Shown here: positions 8,189-15,867 of the stretch, one piece after another
How the letters are laid out: the number at the start of each line of letters is the position of its first letter
Position numbering within the stretch: the stretch's first letter is position 1
Origin: Bdellovibrio sp.
GTDB taxonomy: Bacteria > Myxococcota > SpSt-1050
Reading direction: 5' to 3'
Assembly: GCA_020725805.1 (NCBI GenBank)
Contig: DYEF01000047.1
Coordinates: 1-56,906 of the forward strand
Length of the DNA: 56,906 nt
Made by a program: the position numbers and the translations under genes
The notes under the pieces: generated by a model
Databases searched by the model: none
The model's input: the letters and a program-made list of their open reading frames with translations, nothing else
Told to the model about the DNA's origin: nothing

Positions 8189-9667
8189 CTACTCTCTTGA
8201 CCTAAATATAGACCATTTTTTGAAAATTTGCAACATTTCATTTGATATATTATGCATTTTGTTGAAAAGATACCCTAAAATCGCCTTGTTTATGCGGCAT
8301 TTGCTGCTGTGTTCCATAGAACCGAATATGTCGCCCTGCTCCATATAGTTGATAATCGGACAGATTCCGCAATACGGCTTGAAGGCACACCCCTGACAGT
8401 ACGGATATGCGTCCAGAAGCGATGCAACAAGTATCGAGCGGGTTATAGGAGAACCTACAAGGTCGACATACAGGTCTTTGCCGGCAGAACCCAGCAGAAA
8501 AAGGTCTTCACCCATTTCGTGCATCATCCTTGCCTCATCGCAGGTGAAAATCTTTCCGTCGTAGTTATATGCCATCTGGCCGATTCCTGCCCCGCAGGGG
8601 GAACGGAGGTCCAGAAAGTTCGGGTCTCTGTCTGTAATCATTTTGATAATGAAGAGTGCCGCGGTCCTCTCCTGAATCTCCACGCCTTTAAGGTTGAGTT
8701 CTATGACATAGTCGAGTATCTCAAAGTAAAACTTTAGAAATTCATCGGTTGTGTATCCTATCTTTGACCACGTCTTGGAGGCAAAGCCGAGCGGATTGAG
8801 TGGTCTTACATGGATTACCTTTATACCGTGCTTTACGTATTCGTCTACTATCTCTTTTGCATGGCCGAGGCTCTGCCGTGTGGTAGTCATAAGTGCATCG
8901 ACGTGATATATGTTCGTGTCAAAGCCGCGTTTTTTGTATTCGTTGTTGATTCTCGTCATCCACTTTATGGTTTCCCTGTATGAGCTGTTTTTTGAAAAGG
9001 GTCTGTTTGCGTCGTGAATCTTCTGCGGGCCGTCGAGCGAGGTGCAGAACAGAACGCTTCTGTCGAGAAGATATTTCATCTTCTTTTCGTCGATCTTGCT
9101 GAGATTGGTTACTACCGAGAAATAGAGTTCCTTCTGAATCTCCTTATTCTTTTCGAGGGCGTATTCGATAATGAATCTGACTATTTCAAAGTTGATGAGA
9201 GGTTCGCCGCCCTGAAATTCGATTGTTATCTGGGGTGATGTGGTATCGAATATGGTATCTACTACTTTCTTTGCAGTATCTTCAGTCATATCAAACCCTG
9301 TCCTGCTCTCGTCCCTTCGGGATGCGTGACAGTAAAGACACTGCTGGTTGCACCTGAGAGTCGGTATTACGATATGCAGATTGGGTCCGGCATTCAGAAA
9401 CTTCATCTTCCTTGCAAGCCATATGGCCATCTGGTCTTTATCTATTCTGCCCGGGAAGAGATTCTTTTCGGTTAGTATTTTGCCAAGAGATGAATCCTCT
9501 TTAATTTCGCCTTTGAGCAGTTTATAAAATTCTCCCGGTGAAACCGTATGAAAATCTCCGGCATCGTTTGTAAGTACTATTATCTCTCCGGTATCAAAGA
9601 AGTACGGAAGACCTTCCCTGAATTTATATAACTTCAACTGCGAATTGTTTGGAATCCGGTATCTCAT
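8189..9667 (-). CDS. hxsB: Radical SAM/SPASM maturase (HxsB-like)
   Basis: 492 aa. An N-terminal region of about 95 residues without Cys (possible precursor-recognition region; YRIPNNSQLKLYKF start) is followed by the radical SAM core with C106-x3-C110-x2-C113 (LRCNQQCLYC) and GGEPLINFE. The C-terminus carries a SPASM domain for auxiliary clusters: SPCGAGIGQMAYNYDGKIFTCDEAR, then CQGCAFKPYCGIC and a last Cys in SSKCRIN. This layout is that of peptide-modifying SPASM enzymes such as anaerobic sulfatase maturases and RiPP maturases. Its place between hxsD-like and the repeat precursor supports HxsB. It overlaps the hxsD-like gene by ATGA (translational coupling) and lies 15 bp before the precursor gene. 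It is intact and expected to be cytosolic. Confidence 0.8.
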   Translation of the reverse strand: MRYRIPNNSQLKLYKFREGLPYFFDTGEIIVLTNDAGDFHTVSPGEFYKLLKGEIKEDSSLGKILTEKNLFPGRIDKDQMAIWLARKMKFLNAGPNLHIVIPTLRCNQQCLYCHASRRDESRTGFDMTEDTAKKVVDTIFDTTSPQITIEFQGGEPLINFEIVRFIIEYALEKNKEIQKELYFSVVTNLSKIDEKKMKYLLDRSVLFCTSLDGPQKIHDANRPFSKNSSYRETIKWMTRINNEYKKRGFDTNIYHVDALMTTTRQSLGHAKEIVDEYVKHGIKVIHVRPLNPLGFASKTWSKIGYTTDEFLKFYFEILDYVIELNLKGVEIQERTAALFIIKMITDRDPNFLDLRSPCGAGIGQMAYNYDGKIFTCDEARMMHEMGEDLFLLGSAGKDLYVDLVGSPITRSILVASLLDAYPYCQGCAFKPYCGICPIINYMEQGDIFGSMEHSSKCRINKAILGYLFNKMHNISNEMLQIFKKWSIFRSRE

Positions 9668-9867
9668 CTTCTCTTTTCCTCTATTGTGTAGAGCAGAACC
9701 ATACTCTCGAAGTGGTGAAGTTCTGCCTCGTCTTTTATCTCCGGCAGTTTAACGATATAATCTTTGCCGGATTTCTCTATTTTGCAAGACTGGTTTTCTG
9801 TAAATTCCGAATACGCCTTTTTTATTGCGTCTTCTGTATAAAGTTTTCTGTCGAACCTTACAAGCAT
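9664..9867 (-). CDS. hxsD: HxsD-like small protein of the Hxs system
   Basis: 67 aa, soluble and mixed charge, with a compact alpha/beta pattern (VRFDRKLYTEDAIKKAYSEF, then CKIEKSGKDYIVKLPEI, then a helix ending IEEKRR). HxsD proteins are small proteins with a similar opening and are only known by association with HxsA, B and C; a role in leader or precursor recognition has been guessed but is not shown. Identification rests on position (immediately upstream of, and overlapping, the SPASM radical SAM gene), size and the general pattern, not on a decisive motif. AGGTGG precedes ATG 9867. Confidence 0.6.
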   Translation of the reverse strand: MLVRFDRKLYTEDAIKKAYSEFTENQSCKIEKSGKDYIVKLPEIKDEAELHHFESMVLLYTIEEKRR

Positions 9868-9879
9868 ATTCCCACCTGC

Positions 9880-10041
9880 CTAAAATATTGTGTAAATAAA
9901 AGGTGCGGCGGCTGTCTGCCCCAGAATGATGATTATTGCCGTAAAGAGCAGAATTACAATGATAGGGATAAGCCACCACTTCTTTCTTTCTCTGAGAAAT
10001 CTGAAGAGTTCGGATATTGTCGATATGTATCTGCCTTTCAT
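9880..10041 (-). CDS. DUF5989-like single-pass membrane peptide
   Basis: 53 aa. The protein has an amphipathic basic start (MKGRYISTISELFRFLRERK), then KWW, one long membrane helix (about residues 22-42) and a conserved-looking end APFIYTIF. The order ELxxFLRxRKKWWLxPI, hydrophobic helix, APFIYTxF is that of the DUF5989 family, which is of unknown function and often found beside biosynthetic genes. It is the first gene of the Hxs operon, 12 bp upstream of the hxsD-like gene. I see no clear Shine-Dalgarno. A TATAAT on the minus strand at 10056-10061 would put the transcript start only a few bases before the ATG. Role inferred: a membrane accessory to the peptide system or a bystander; undetermined. 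Confidence 0.75.
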   Translation of the reverse strand: MKGRYISTISELFRFLRERKKWWLIPIIVILLFTAIIIILGQTAAAPFIYTIF

Positions 10042-10055
10042 AGACGACCGATTTT

Positions 10056-10061
10056 ATTATA
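10056..10061 (-). promoter_or_regulatory. Possible -10 box of the Hxs operon
   Basis: TATAAT on the minus strand, 15 bp upstream of the DUF5989-like ATG. No good -35 at 17 bp is visible. Confidence 0.35.
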
Positions 10062-10148
10062 TGTCTGCCGGAATTACAATATTTTTTTATTGCCAAGCGG
10101 CATTTTATAAATAAAATGATTTCCGTACCTGTTTACCGGAGGTTTGCA

Positions 10149-10778
10149 ATGTATAAGTTAATGGTCCCGATATTCTGTGCAGCGGTCTTAATCTTCTTCG
10201 GATGCGATGATTCAGAGAGCAAGACAGCAGATGCCGGTATTACCACCGAGGCAACCGAAAAATATTTCGGATTCGTGGACAAAAAGAAAACAACCTATGA
10301 AGGGACCCAGACGGTGAATAACAATACAGCACCGGTTGAGTTTGATGTGGAGATTAATGTCGATACGCAGACCCTCTCGAAAAAGACCTTCAAAATGACG
10401 TGGAAATCATCTATCGGAATTCCGTTTGAGGAGTGGTATGAGGTAAAAGATGACACCGTTTACAAGGTGGCACAGAAATATACTGAGAACAGTCAGGAAA
10501 AGAGCATAATCTTCTCTACGCCCATATTATTCGGGAAGAATCCCTTAAAAGACGGCGAGAATCTTAAAACCGAGACAAACGGAGCCACATATACCTATAT
10601 AATCAGTAATTACAACTACAAGACCTTCAAAAACGATTTTGGTGAGGTAAAGAGAATAATCGGAAGTGAGAACAATGCATCGAACGAATATTATCTCAAG
10701 GAGAATGAAGGGTTTGCGGGATTCAAGTTCAATAATCACCCGGGGCTTCTTACAATAGACGTTGAGAAAAAGAAATAG
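10149..10778 (+). CDS. Lipoprotein of unknown function
   Basis: 209 aa. ATG 10149 has GGAGG just upstream, and the translated start gives a signal peptide ending in a lipobox, VLIFFGC with lipidated Cys19, followed by DD (which in enteric bacteria would favour inner-membrane retention; the rule may not hold here). The mature part contains many beta-strand-like segments (VEFDVEINVDTQTL, FKMTWKSSIGIPFEEWYEV, GATYTYIISNYNYKTF), suggesting a small beta-sandwich or clam domain. No known family recognised. It is two bases from nadB, so it is probably the first gene of a nadB operon, though a functional link is not obvious. Confidence 0.7.
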   Translation: MYKLMVPIFCAAVLIFFGCDDSESKTADAGITTEATEKYFGFVDKKKTTYEGTQTVNNNTAPVEFDVEINVDTQTLSKKTFKMTWKSSIGIPFEEWYEVKDDTVYKVAQKYTENSQEKSIIFSTPILFGKNPLKDGENLKTETNGATYTYIISNYNYKTFKNDFGEVKRIIGSENNASNEYYLKENEGFAGFKFNNHPGLLTIDVEKKK

Positions 10779-10780
10779 AT

Positions 10781-12373
10781 ATGCCGGTCAGCTCGGATAT
10801 TCTTATTATAGGGGGCGGAGTTGCGGGACTTACCCTTGCCCTCAGGCTGAATCAGAAGTTTGATATATCGGTTGTAGTTAAATCCTCACTGTATGAGTCA
10901 GCCTCTTCCGTTGCACAGGGAGGGATTGCAGCGGTCTTCGACAGGGAGGATTCTTTCGAAGACCACATTCAGGATACACTCAGGACCGGAGAGGGACTCT
11001 CTGACAAGGAGGTAGTGAGACTCTGTATAAAGACGGGTCCCGAACTGATAAAATGGCTGGAAACGCTAGGGGCTGAATTTTCGAGGAAGGAAAATTCAAA
11101 CGAACTCGACCTCGGACTTGAGGGAGGGCATTCCCACAGAAGAATTGTGCATGCAAAGGATATCTCGGGCAGAGAGGTGATAAGAGTACTCTCAAGAGAG
11201 GTGTTGAAACGGGAGAATATACGGGTCTTCGAAAATCATTTTGCAGTTGACCTGATATCCACGAAAAGGCTCGGACTTGCGGGCAGAAACAGGGTTCTCG
11301 GTGCGTATATCCTCAACTTAAAGACAGGAGTAATCGAGACATTTTTTGCATCAAGTGTGATACTCGCGACAGGCGGAGCTGGCAAGACATATCTCTATAC
11401 CTCCAATCCGGATATCTCGACCGGAGACGGACTTGCAATGGGATTCAGAGCGGGTGCGGTTGTGGAAAATCTGGAGTTTGTCCAGTTTCATCCGACCTGT
11501 CTGTATCATCCTGATGCAAAGTCATTTCTTATATCCGAGGCATTGAGGGGAGAGGGCGGAAGGCTGCTCAGACCTGACGGAACGCCTTTTATGCATATTT
11601 ACCATCCGAGGAAGGAGCTTGCGCCGAGAGATATTGTCGCCCGTTCGATAGATTTCGAGATGAAGAAGAACGGTTTTGATTATGTCCTGCTGGATATAAC
11701 GCATCTGGGAGGAGAGTTCCTGAAAAAGAGATTCCCGTCGATTTATCAGAGGTGCATGGAATACGGATTTGACCTTGCTGTAAAACCTATACCTGTCGTG
11801 CCGGCAGCCCATTATTTCTGCGGGGGAATAAAGACTGATTTATTCGGTCGTACAAATGTCGGGTCACTATTTGCAATAGGAGAAGTAGCCTCTACAGGAC
11901 TGCACGGGGCCAACAGACTGGCGTCGAATTCACTTCTTGAGGGGCTGGTTTTCGGTAATCAGGTGGCGCTCTTTCTGAACAGGGAGAGAAAATCGGAGTT
12001 GCCTGAGAAGAAGAAGGTTCCTGACTGGGATGCGGGGGATGCCGTGGATTCCGATGAGGCAGTCGTTGTGAGCCAGAACTGGGATGAGATCAGGAGACTT
12101 ATGTGGAATTACGTCGGGATAGTGAGGTCTGATAAGAGACTCAGAAGGGCCATGAGGAGGATAAACCTTCTGCAAAGCGAAATCAATGAGTATTACTGGA
12201 ATTTCAGGGTTACAAAGGACCTTTTAGAGCTTAGAAATATTGCCCTCGTTGCAGAACTCGTAATTAAATCGGCCATTAGTCGCAAGGAAAGCAGGGGATT
12301 GCACTATACTATCGATTATCCGTCGAAGGATAAGAGGTTCGAACGGCCTACAAGAATGATCAGGAAACTTTAA
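10781..12373 (+). CDS. nadB: L-aspartate oxidase
   Basis: 530 aa, the normal length. NadB oxidises L-aspartate to iminoaspartate with FAD, the first step of de novo NAD synthesis. The FAD-binding motif GGGVAG (11-16) follows the N-terminal strand DILII. SSVAQGGIAAV, EGGHSHRRIVHAKDISGREV (active-site loop), ATGGAGK, QFHPTCLY, SEALRGEGGRLL, HYFCGGI and the GLHGANRLASNSLLEGLVFG block are all intact, as in the fumarate reductase/succinate dehydrogenase flavoprotein superfamily. HSHRRIVHAKD and the absence of an FrdB/SdhB partner gene favour NadB over the respiratory subunits. The C-terminal helical domain is present (RLRRAMRRINLLQSEI). nadA and nadC are not in the window. It immediately follows a lipoprotein gene. 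Confidence 0.93.
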   Translation: MPVSSDILIIGGGVAGLTLALRLNQKFDISVVVKSSLYESASSVAQGGIAAVFDREDSFEDHIQDTLRTGEGLSDKEVVRLCIKTGPELIKWLETLGAEFSRKENSNELDLGLEGGHSHRRIVHAKDISGREVIRVLSREVLKRENIRVFENHFAVDLISTKRLGLAGRNRVLGAYILNLKTGVIETFFASSVILATGGAGKTYLYTSNPDISTGDGLAMGFRAGAVVENLEFVQFHPTCLYHPDAKSFLISEALRGEGGRLLRPDGTPFMHIYHPRKELAPRDIVARSIDFEMKKNGFDYVLLDITHLGGEFLKKRFPSIYQRCMEYGFDLAVKPIPVVPAAHYFCGGIKTDLFGRTNVGSLFAIGEVASTGLHGANRLASNSLLEGLVFGNQVALFLNRERKSELPEKKKVPDWDAGDAVDSDEAVVVSQNWDEIRRLMWNYVGIVRSDKRLRRAMRRINLLQSEINEYYWNFRVTKDLLELRNIALVAELVIKSAISRKESRGLHYTIDYPSKDKRFERPTRMIRKL

Positions 12374-12411
12374 TTGCAGAACACATTTTTATCTAATTAA
12401 AGCTGTTAAGA

Positions 12412-12431
12412 GGCAGAAATCGTTTTCTGCC
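12412..12431. other. 8-bp stem-loop in the nadB 3' region
   Basis: GGCAGAAA and TTTCTGCC pair with a four-base loop, 39 bp after nadB. There is no U-tract on either strand, so an intrinsic terminator is doubtful; it may stabilise the mRNA end. Confidence 0.4.
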
Positions 12432-12576
12432 AGCCCTTAAAAATGTTAAAATCCAATAAAAACAAAATGTTACAGAACTGCTATGTCAGTTTATACCTGT
12501 CACCGGTTGTTGCGGTAGTTAAATTTTTTTGAATCTGTTTCGGGCTTCTGGCATCATTATAAATACAGGAGGTTTT

Positions 12577-12948
12577 ATGGGATTTCTTGATTTTCTGACA
12601 GGCGGACCAAAAAAGGACCCGGTACATATTAATGATACAAATTTTGAGGATGAAGTACTGAAATCAGAGCAGCCGGTTCTGCTCGATGCTTGGGGACCGG
12701 ATTGCCCGTGGTGTATGAAGATGGTGCCAACGATAAGAATTCTTGCCGCCAGATATGACGGGAAGGTAAAAGTGGGAGAGTTCAACGTGTCCGATGCTGT
12801 AAAGACGGCAAAAAGATTCGGTGTGCGGGGAACACCGACTATCCTTCTTTTGAACAAGGGTGTACTCGTCGGGAGATTCTCCGGTTATCAGCCCGAGCAT
12901 GTGCTGGATGAAGAGATCAGGAGAAAATTCATCGAAAAGGAAGAATAA
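12577..12948 (+). CDS. Thioredoxin-fold protein with CPWC active site
   Basis: 123 aa from ATG 12577, which has AGGAGG seven bases upstream. The thioredoxin fold is clear: VLLDAWGPDCPWCMKMVPTI with redox Cys43 and Cys46, the KVGEFNVSD strand, and the cis-Pro motif RGTPTILLL. The active site is C-P-W-C instead of the thioredoxin C-G-P-C, and the residue pair before the first Cys is P-D. The dipeptide between the cysteines sets the redox potential, so this protein probably differs from housekeeping thioredoxin in potential or partner. There is no signal peptide; the N-terminus (GFLDFLTGGPKKDPVHI) is a short extension. It seems to be monocistronic. Confidence 0.85.
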   Translation: MGFLDFLTGGPKKDPVHINDTNFEDEVLKSEQPVLLDAWGPDCPWCMKMVPTIRILAARYDGKVKVGEFNVSDAVKTAKRFGVRGTPTILLLNKGVLVGRFSGYQPEHVLDEEIRRKFIEKEE

Positions 12949-13048
12949 TATTTTTTCTGCCCAAAAGGGCCTCAATTTCAATATCCCTTTTTAACTGCTT
13001 AAGCTCTCTAAATGTTCGTCCTCTCATAATACTTTATTTTCACTTCTT

Positions 13049-13085
13049 TATCCTGACAAATATTTTGTTTTGGTCTGTCAGGATA
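13049..13085. other. Perfect 10-bp inverted repeat
   Basis: TATCCTGACA at 13049-13058 and TGTCAGGATA at 13076-13085, with 17 bases between. It lies 55 bp past the end of the small membrane gene (minus) and 100 bp past the thioredoxin gene (plus). No U-tract follows either arm; it could be an operator or an mRNA-end hairpin. Confidence 0.5.
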
Positions 13086-13139
13086 TACCTGTATTACTTA
13101 TCGTTTTTATAGGTTTTAATTGGTTGTATCTGATACTTT

Positions 13140-13361
13140 TTATTTGTTCTTCTTCTTACTAACCTTTGTAGTAACGCCCTGATATATAAAGAGTGCGGTC
13201 AGTAAGAGAGACATAATTCCGACGGAATACATCAGGAAAGAGCTCTCTGCCTTCTCGGGCGAACCGTCTGATGCAAATGGTGTAGAAACTGCTTTATACA
13301 GAAAGAATGCCGATATAAGAATCGTTATTGCTGCGTAGATAAAGTACTTCCATTTCTCCAT
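13140..13361 (-). CDS. Small two-TM membrane protein
   Basis: 73 aa. Two hydrophobic helices (about 7-23 and 45-62) are separated by a short acidic/polar loop (SDGSPEKAES), with a basic tail SKKKNK, so both ends are predicted to be in the cytoplasm. The family is not recognised. It starts two bases after the stop of the large upstream lipoprotein gene, which suggests one transcript, but nothing in the sequence tells the function. Confidence 0.55.
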   Translation of the reverse strand: MEKWKYFIYAAITILISAFFLYKAVSTPFASDGSPEKAESSFLMYSVGIMSLLLTALFIYQGVTTKVSKKKNK

Positions 13362-13363
13362 TT

Positions 13364-15754
13364 TTACTCCTTTACAATGAATCCGTAATATCTTGCCATC
13401 CAGTACGGAGCTAGTACATCGGCTCCGTCCATTTCAATAAACCCTCCCATCCCTCCGTCTATGCGGAACTGGTCCGTATTCCATCTGTCGCACCTTCTCT
13501 CGTTGTATGGAATAATGTGCCCGTCCGAGCGGATAGCCGCATCCTTATAGTAATTGACAGGCGGAGGTATCAGGTCTTTTCTGTGGGAATTGTGCATATT
13601 CCATCTTATCATATCGACAGGTGCGAATCTGAGCCACCTTGCGACTACATCGGTTTTATAATCATCTGCCCCAACAACCGCATTTACCATCTCCCACCAC
13701 GCCCCCTGATGATATTTGAGTGCATTCTCATAGGTCTTCCTCCATCCATTATACCATCTCTCTCTCAGTTTCGGGTCCATCTCGTATCTTAAGAGCACAA
13801 AGAATGCCTCGGTCCCCATTTCATCGCCGTCAGAATTTCCCTTGTGGAACGGATAATCCCACAGATTCTCGATATTGTCGTCATAATGGTGCTTTTGCAT
13901 CAGAAACTTCTTTGCATCGAGGAATCTCTGCTCACCTGTCATATAATATGCCAGATTAAGTCCTGCAATCATTTCGGCGCTTCTGACTCCGCCGTCACCG
14001 TATTTTCCTGAAGGGTTTTCGTTTACGTATTTAGGGTCGAGCTGTCCGTATGTCGTCACCTTTCCAGTTACAGGGTCGATGAGCTGATATCCGTGGTCGA
14101 TAAGTCCCCCCACTATACCCGCAATATGTTTCCTGATTCTCTCCTTCTGGGATTCGTCTGCACAGAGGTCATAGGCGTGACCCATCATAAAAATATGTGC
14201 TATCACCTCATCATTGCTTGTGTCTCTCTTTACCCACCACTTGCCATCGGGAGAGGTATACCACTTGCCGTCGTCCGGATTGTCGCAGTCGTCGAGCTGA
14301 CAGCCTTCTTTGCGGATTACCGCCCTTGCCACGAAGTAATCAGTACCTGTCAGGTCCCTGAGTCTCAGCATTGCATCGAGGGATTTGTCAAAATTTGCCT
14401 TTGCAATCGGGTCATTCGTGACCTTGTATCTGAAGCATTCCGCAAGAAGCCAGTAACTCGTCCAGCTCCCGTCGTTGTCGGAATCCCACGGGATATTAGT
14501 ACTCAGGTCACCTCTCTTAATCAGGTGTGAATCCGCAACAGCACCATCCCTGTCGTGTCTTGTCATAATCCTCTCAACGAATAATTTCAGTTTCTCCTCC
14601 AGAGTCTCTCTCTTAAACTCCACATAGGACAGTCCCTTTGCTGTTGCAAAATAGAGCGTAGATAACTCCTTATTCGGGTTTACAAGGATATGTCTTACGT
14701 CCTCTGACGCAACCCAGCGCTCGTAGTTATAAACCCTCCATTCCAGAAAGCCATCTCTGTCTGTAATCCTGTACGCACCACCATCGGTTGCTACCACAAA
14801 ACCGCCGTCCCACATCTTTGTGACATATCTTGGATTTGCAAGGGGGACTCTGCCCAAGGTAAAAATCTCAGGTGTCTTGATGTCGAAGGCTTTGCTTACA
14901 TCATCGGCATTCAGACAGAGGAGTCTCTCACTTCCCGCTACAATCAGGTCACAGTTTTCTGGGAGCAGTATGTCGCCTGTTATGCCTGCGATTATTCCAG
15001 CAGATTTATCGCCACTAAGCTCGACTGAGAAGTCCGGTTTCGAGTCCACCGCAAACGGTCTTGTGAAGGCATAAACCCTATTTTCCGATGCTGCAAAGAG
15101 GAATTTTTCAGACTCATAGGCGGTTTTGATATTGTAATTTCCTGACAAATCCGGGAGTGTGATTTTATCTTCGTCGTATGTACCAATCCCTTTGTCGGTG
15201 AGAATGTATATCTGATTATTACCGCATACGAGAGAATTGAAGAGTATTTCATCATAGTGGCTCTTTTGCAGTGTATTTGATTTTGAATCGTGAATGATTA
15301 TATCCGATTTTGTGATCATTATCAGTTTTTCGTTTATGTATGCAGCACTTATCAGATTCTCCGGTTCGGATATTACTTCGATGAGTCTCTCTTTTCCGTC
15401 TTCAGTGATAAAGAATCCCTTTTTCGAAACTTTCAGCGGATACGGGTAATATGAACTTCCGCTGGTATCCGCAAGTATGATAAGTTCCTGCTGACTTTCA
15501 TCATAGACAGAGGGATTGGAGTTATACTCTTCGATAAAAGGCCTGTCTATATACGGATTCTCCGGCTTTTTGGGCATAAACGGAATAAAGGCAGGCTCAG
15601 TATCATTTACCTGTGTGTCGTCCGGTGAAATATCCGCTGATGCATCTGATGACAGGTCACTCAAAGATATATCCGTCCCGTTCGTCGAAGAATCAGAACA
15701 GGCCATAATAAAAAGGCCGGAAAAAATGATTAACACACTGAGTAATCTCTTCAT
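13364..15754 (-). CDS. Large lipoprotein with propeller-like N-domain and alpha-helical enzyme-like C-domain
   Basis: 796 aa. Signal peptide with lipobox LFIMAC (Cys19), then an Asp/Ser/Thr-rich linker to about residue 50. Residues about 75-385 alternate short beta segments (ELIILADTSGSSYYPYPL, QIYILTDKGIGTYD, DLIVAGSERLLCLN, GGFVVATDGGAYRIT) in a pattern expected for a WD/NHL-like propeller. Residues about 400-796 are Trp/Tyr/Asp-rich helices with paired repeats (SYWLLAECFRYKVTND, IAGLNLAYYMTGEQRFLDAKKFLM, MGTEAFFVLLRYEM), resembling the alpha/alpha barrel of six-hairpin glycosidases. No catalytic residue can be assigned. Cell-surface or periplasmic anchoring is expected. GAGGTGATTT precedes the ATG, and a good promoter lies upstream. 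The other large acidic-linker lipoprotein, at 53314-54978, is similar in style. Confidence 0.65.
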   Translation of the reverse strand: MKRLLSVLIIFSGLFIMACSDSSTNGTDISLSDLSSDASADISPDDTQVNDTEPAFIPFMPKKPENPYIDRPFIEEYNSNPSVYDESQQELIILADTSGSSYYPYPLKVSKKGFFITEDGKERLIEVISEPENLISAAYINEKLIMITKSDIIIHDSKSNTLQKSHYDEILFNSLVCGNNQIYILTDKGIGTYDEDKITLPDLSGNYNIKTAYESEKFLFAASENRVYAFTRPFAVDSKPDFSVELSGDKSAGIIAGITGDILLPENCDLIVAGSERLLCLNADDVSKAFDIKTPEIFTLGRVPLANPRYVTKMWDGGFVVATDGGAYRITDRDGFLEWRVYNYERWVASEDVRHILVNPNKELSTLYFATAKGLSYVEFKRETLEEKLKLFVERIMTRHDRDGAVADSHLIKRGDLSTNIPWDSDNDGSWTSYWLLAECFRYKVTNDPIAKANFDKSLDAMLRLRDLTGTDYFVARAVIRKEGCQLDDCDNPDDGKWYTSPDGKWWVKRDTSNDEVIAHIFMMGHAYDLCADESQKERIRKHIAGIVGGLIDHGYQLIDPVTGKVTTYGQLDPKYVNENPSGKYGDGGVRSAEMIAGLNLAYYMTGEQRFLDAKKFLMQKHHYDDNIENLWDYPFHKGNSDGDEMGTEAFFVLLRYEMDPKLRERWYNGWRKTYENALKYHQGAWWEMVNAVVGADDYKTDVVARWLRFAPVDMIRWNMHNSHRKDLIPPPVNYYKDAAIRSDGHIIPYNERRCDRWNTDQFRIDGGMGGFIEMDGADVLAPYWMARYYGFIVKE

Positions 15755-15771
15755 AAATCACCTCAGAAAGT

Positions 15772-15800
15772 AATATATACTTTTGATGCAGCTTTATCAA
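15772..15800 (-). promoter_or_regulatory. Sigma-70-type promoter for the 796-aa lipoprotein
   Basis: Minus strand TTGATA (15795-15800), 17-bp spacer, TATATT (15772-15777). The start codon is at 15754. Confidence 0.6.
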
Positions 15801-15867
15801 TCTTAAAGGGATTGAAATGTTTAAGGATTTCTGGTTTTATGTGTTATATTAAATGCAGCGGAGGTGA

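Noticed and set aside
12412-12431. Intrinsic terminator after nadB
   Set aside because: The stem is good but no U-tract follows on either strand.
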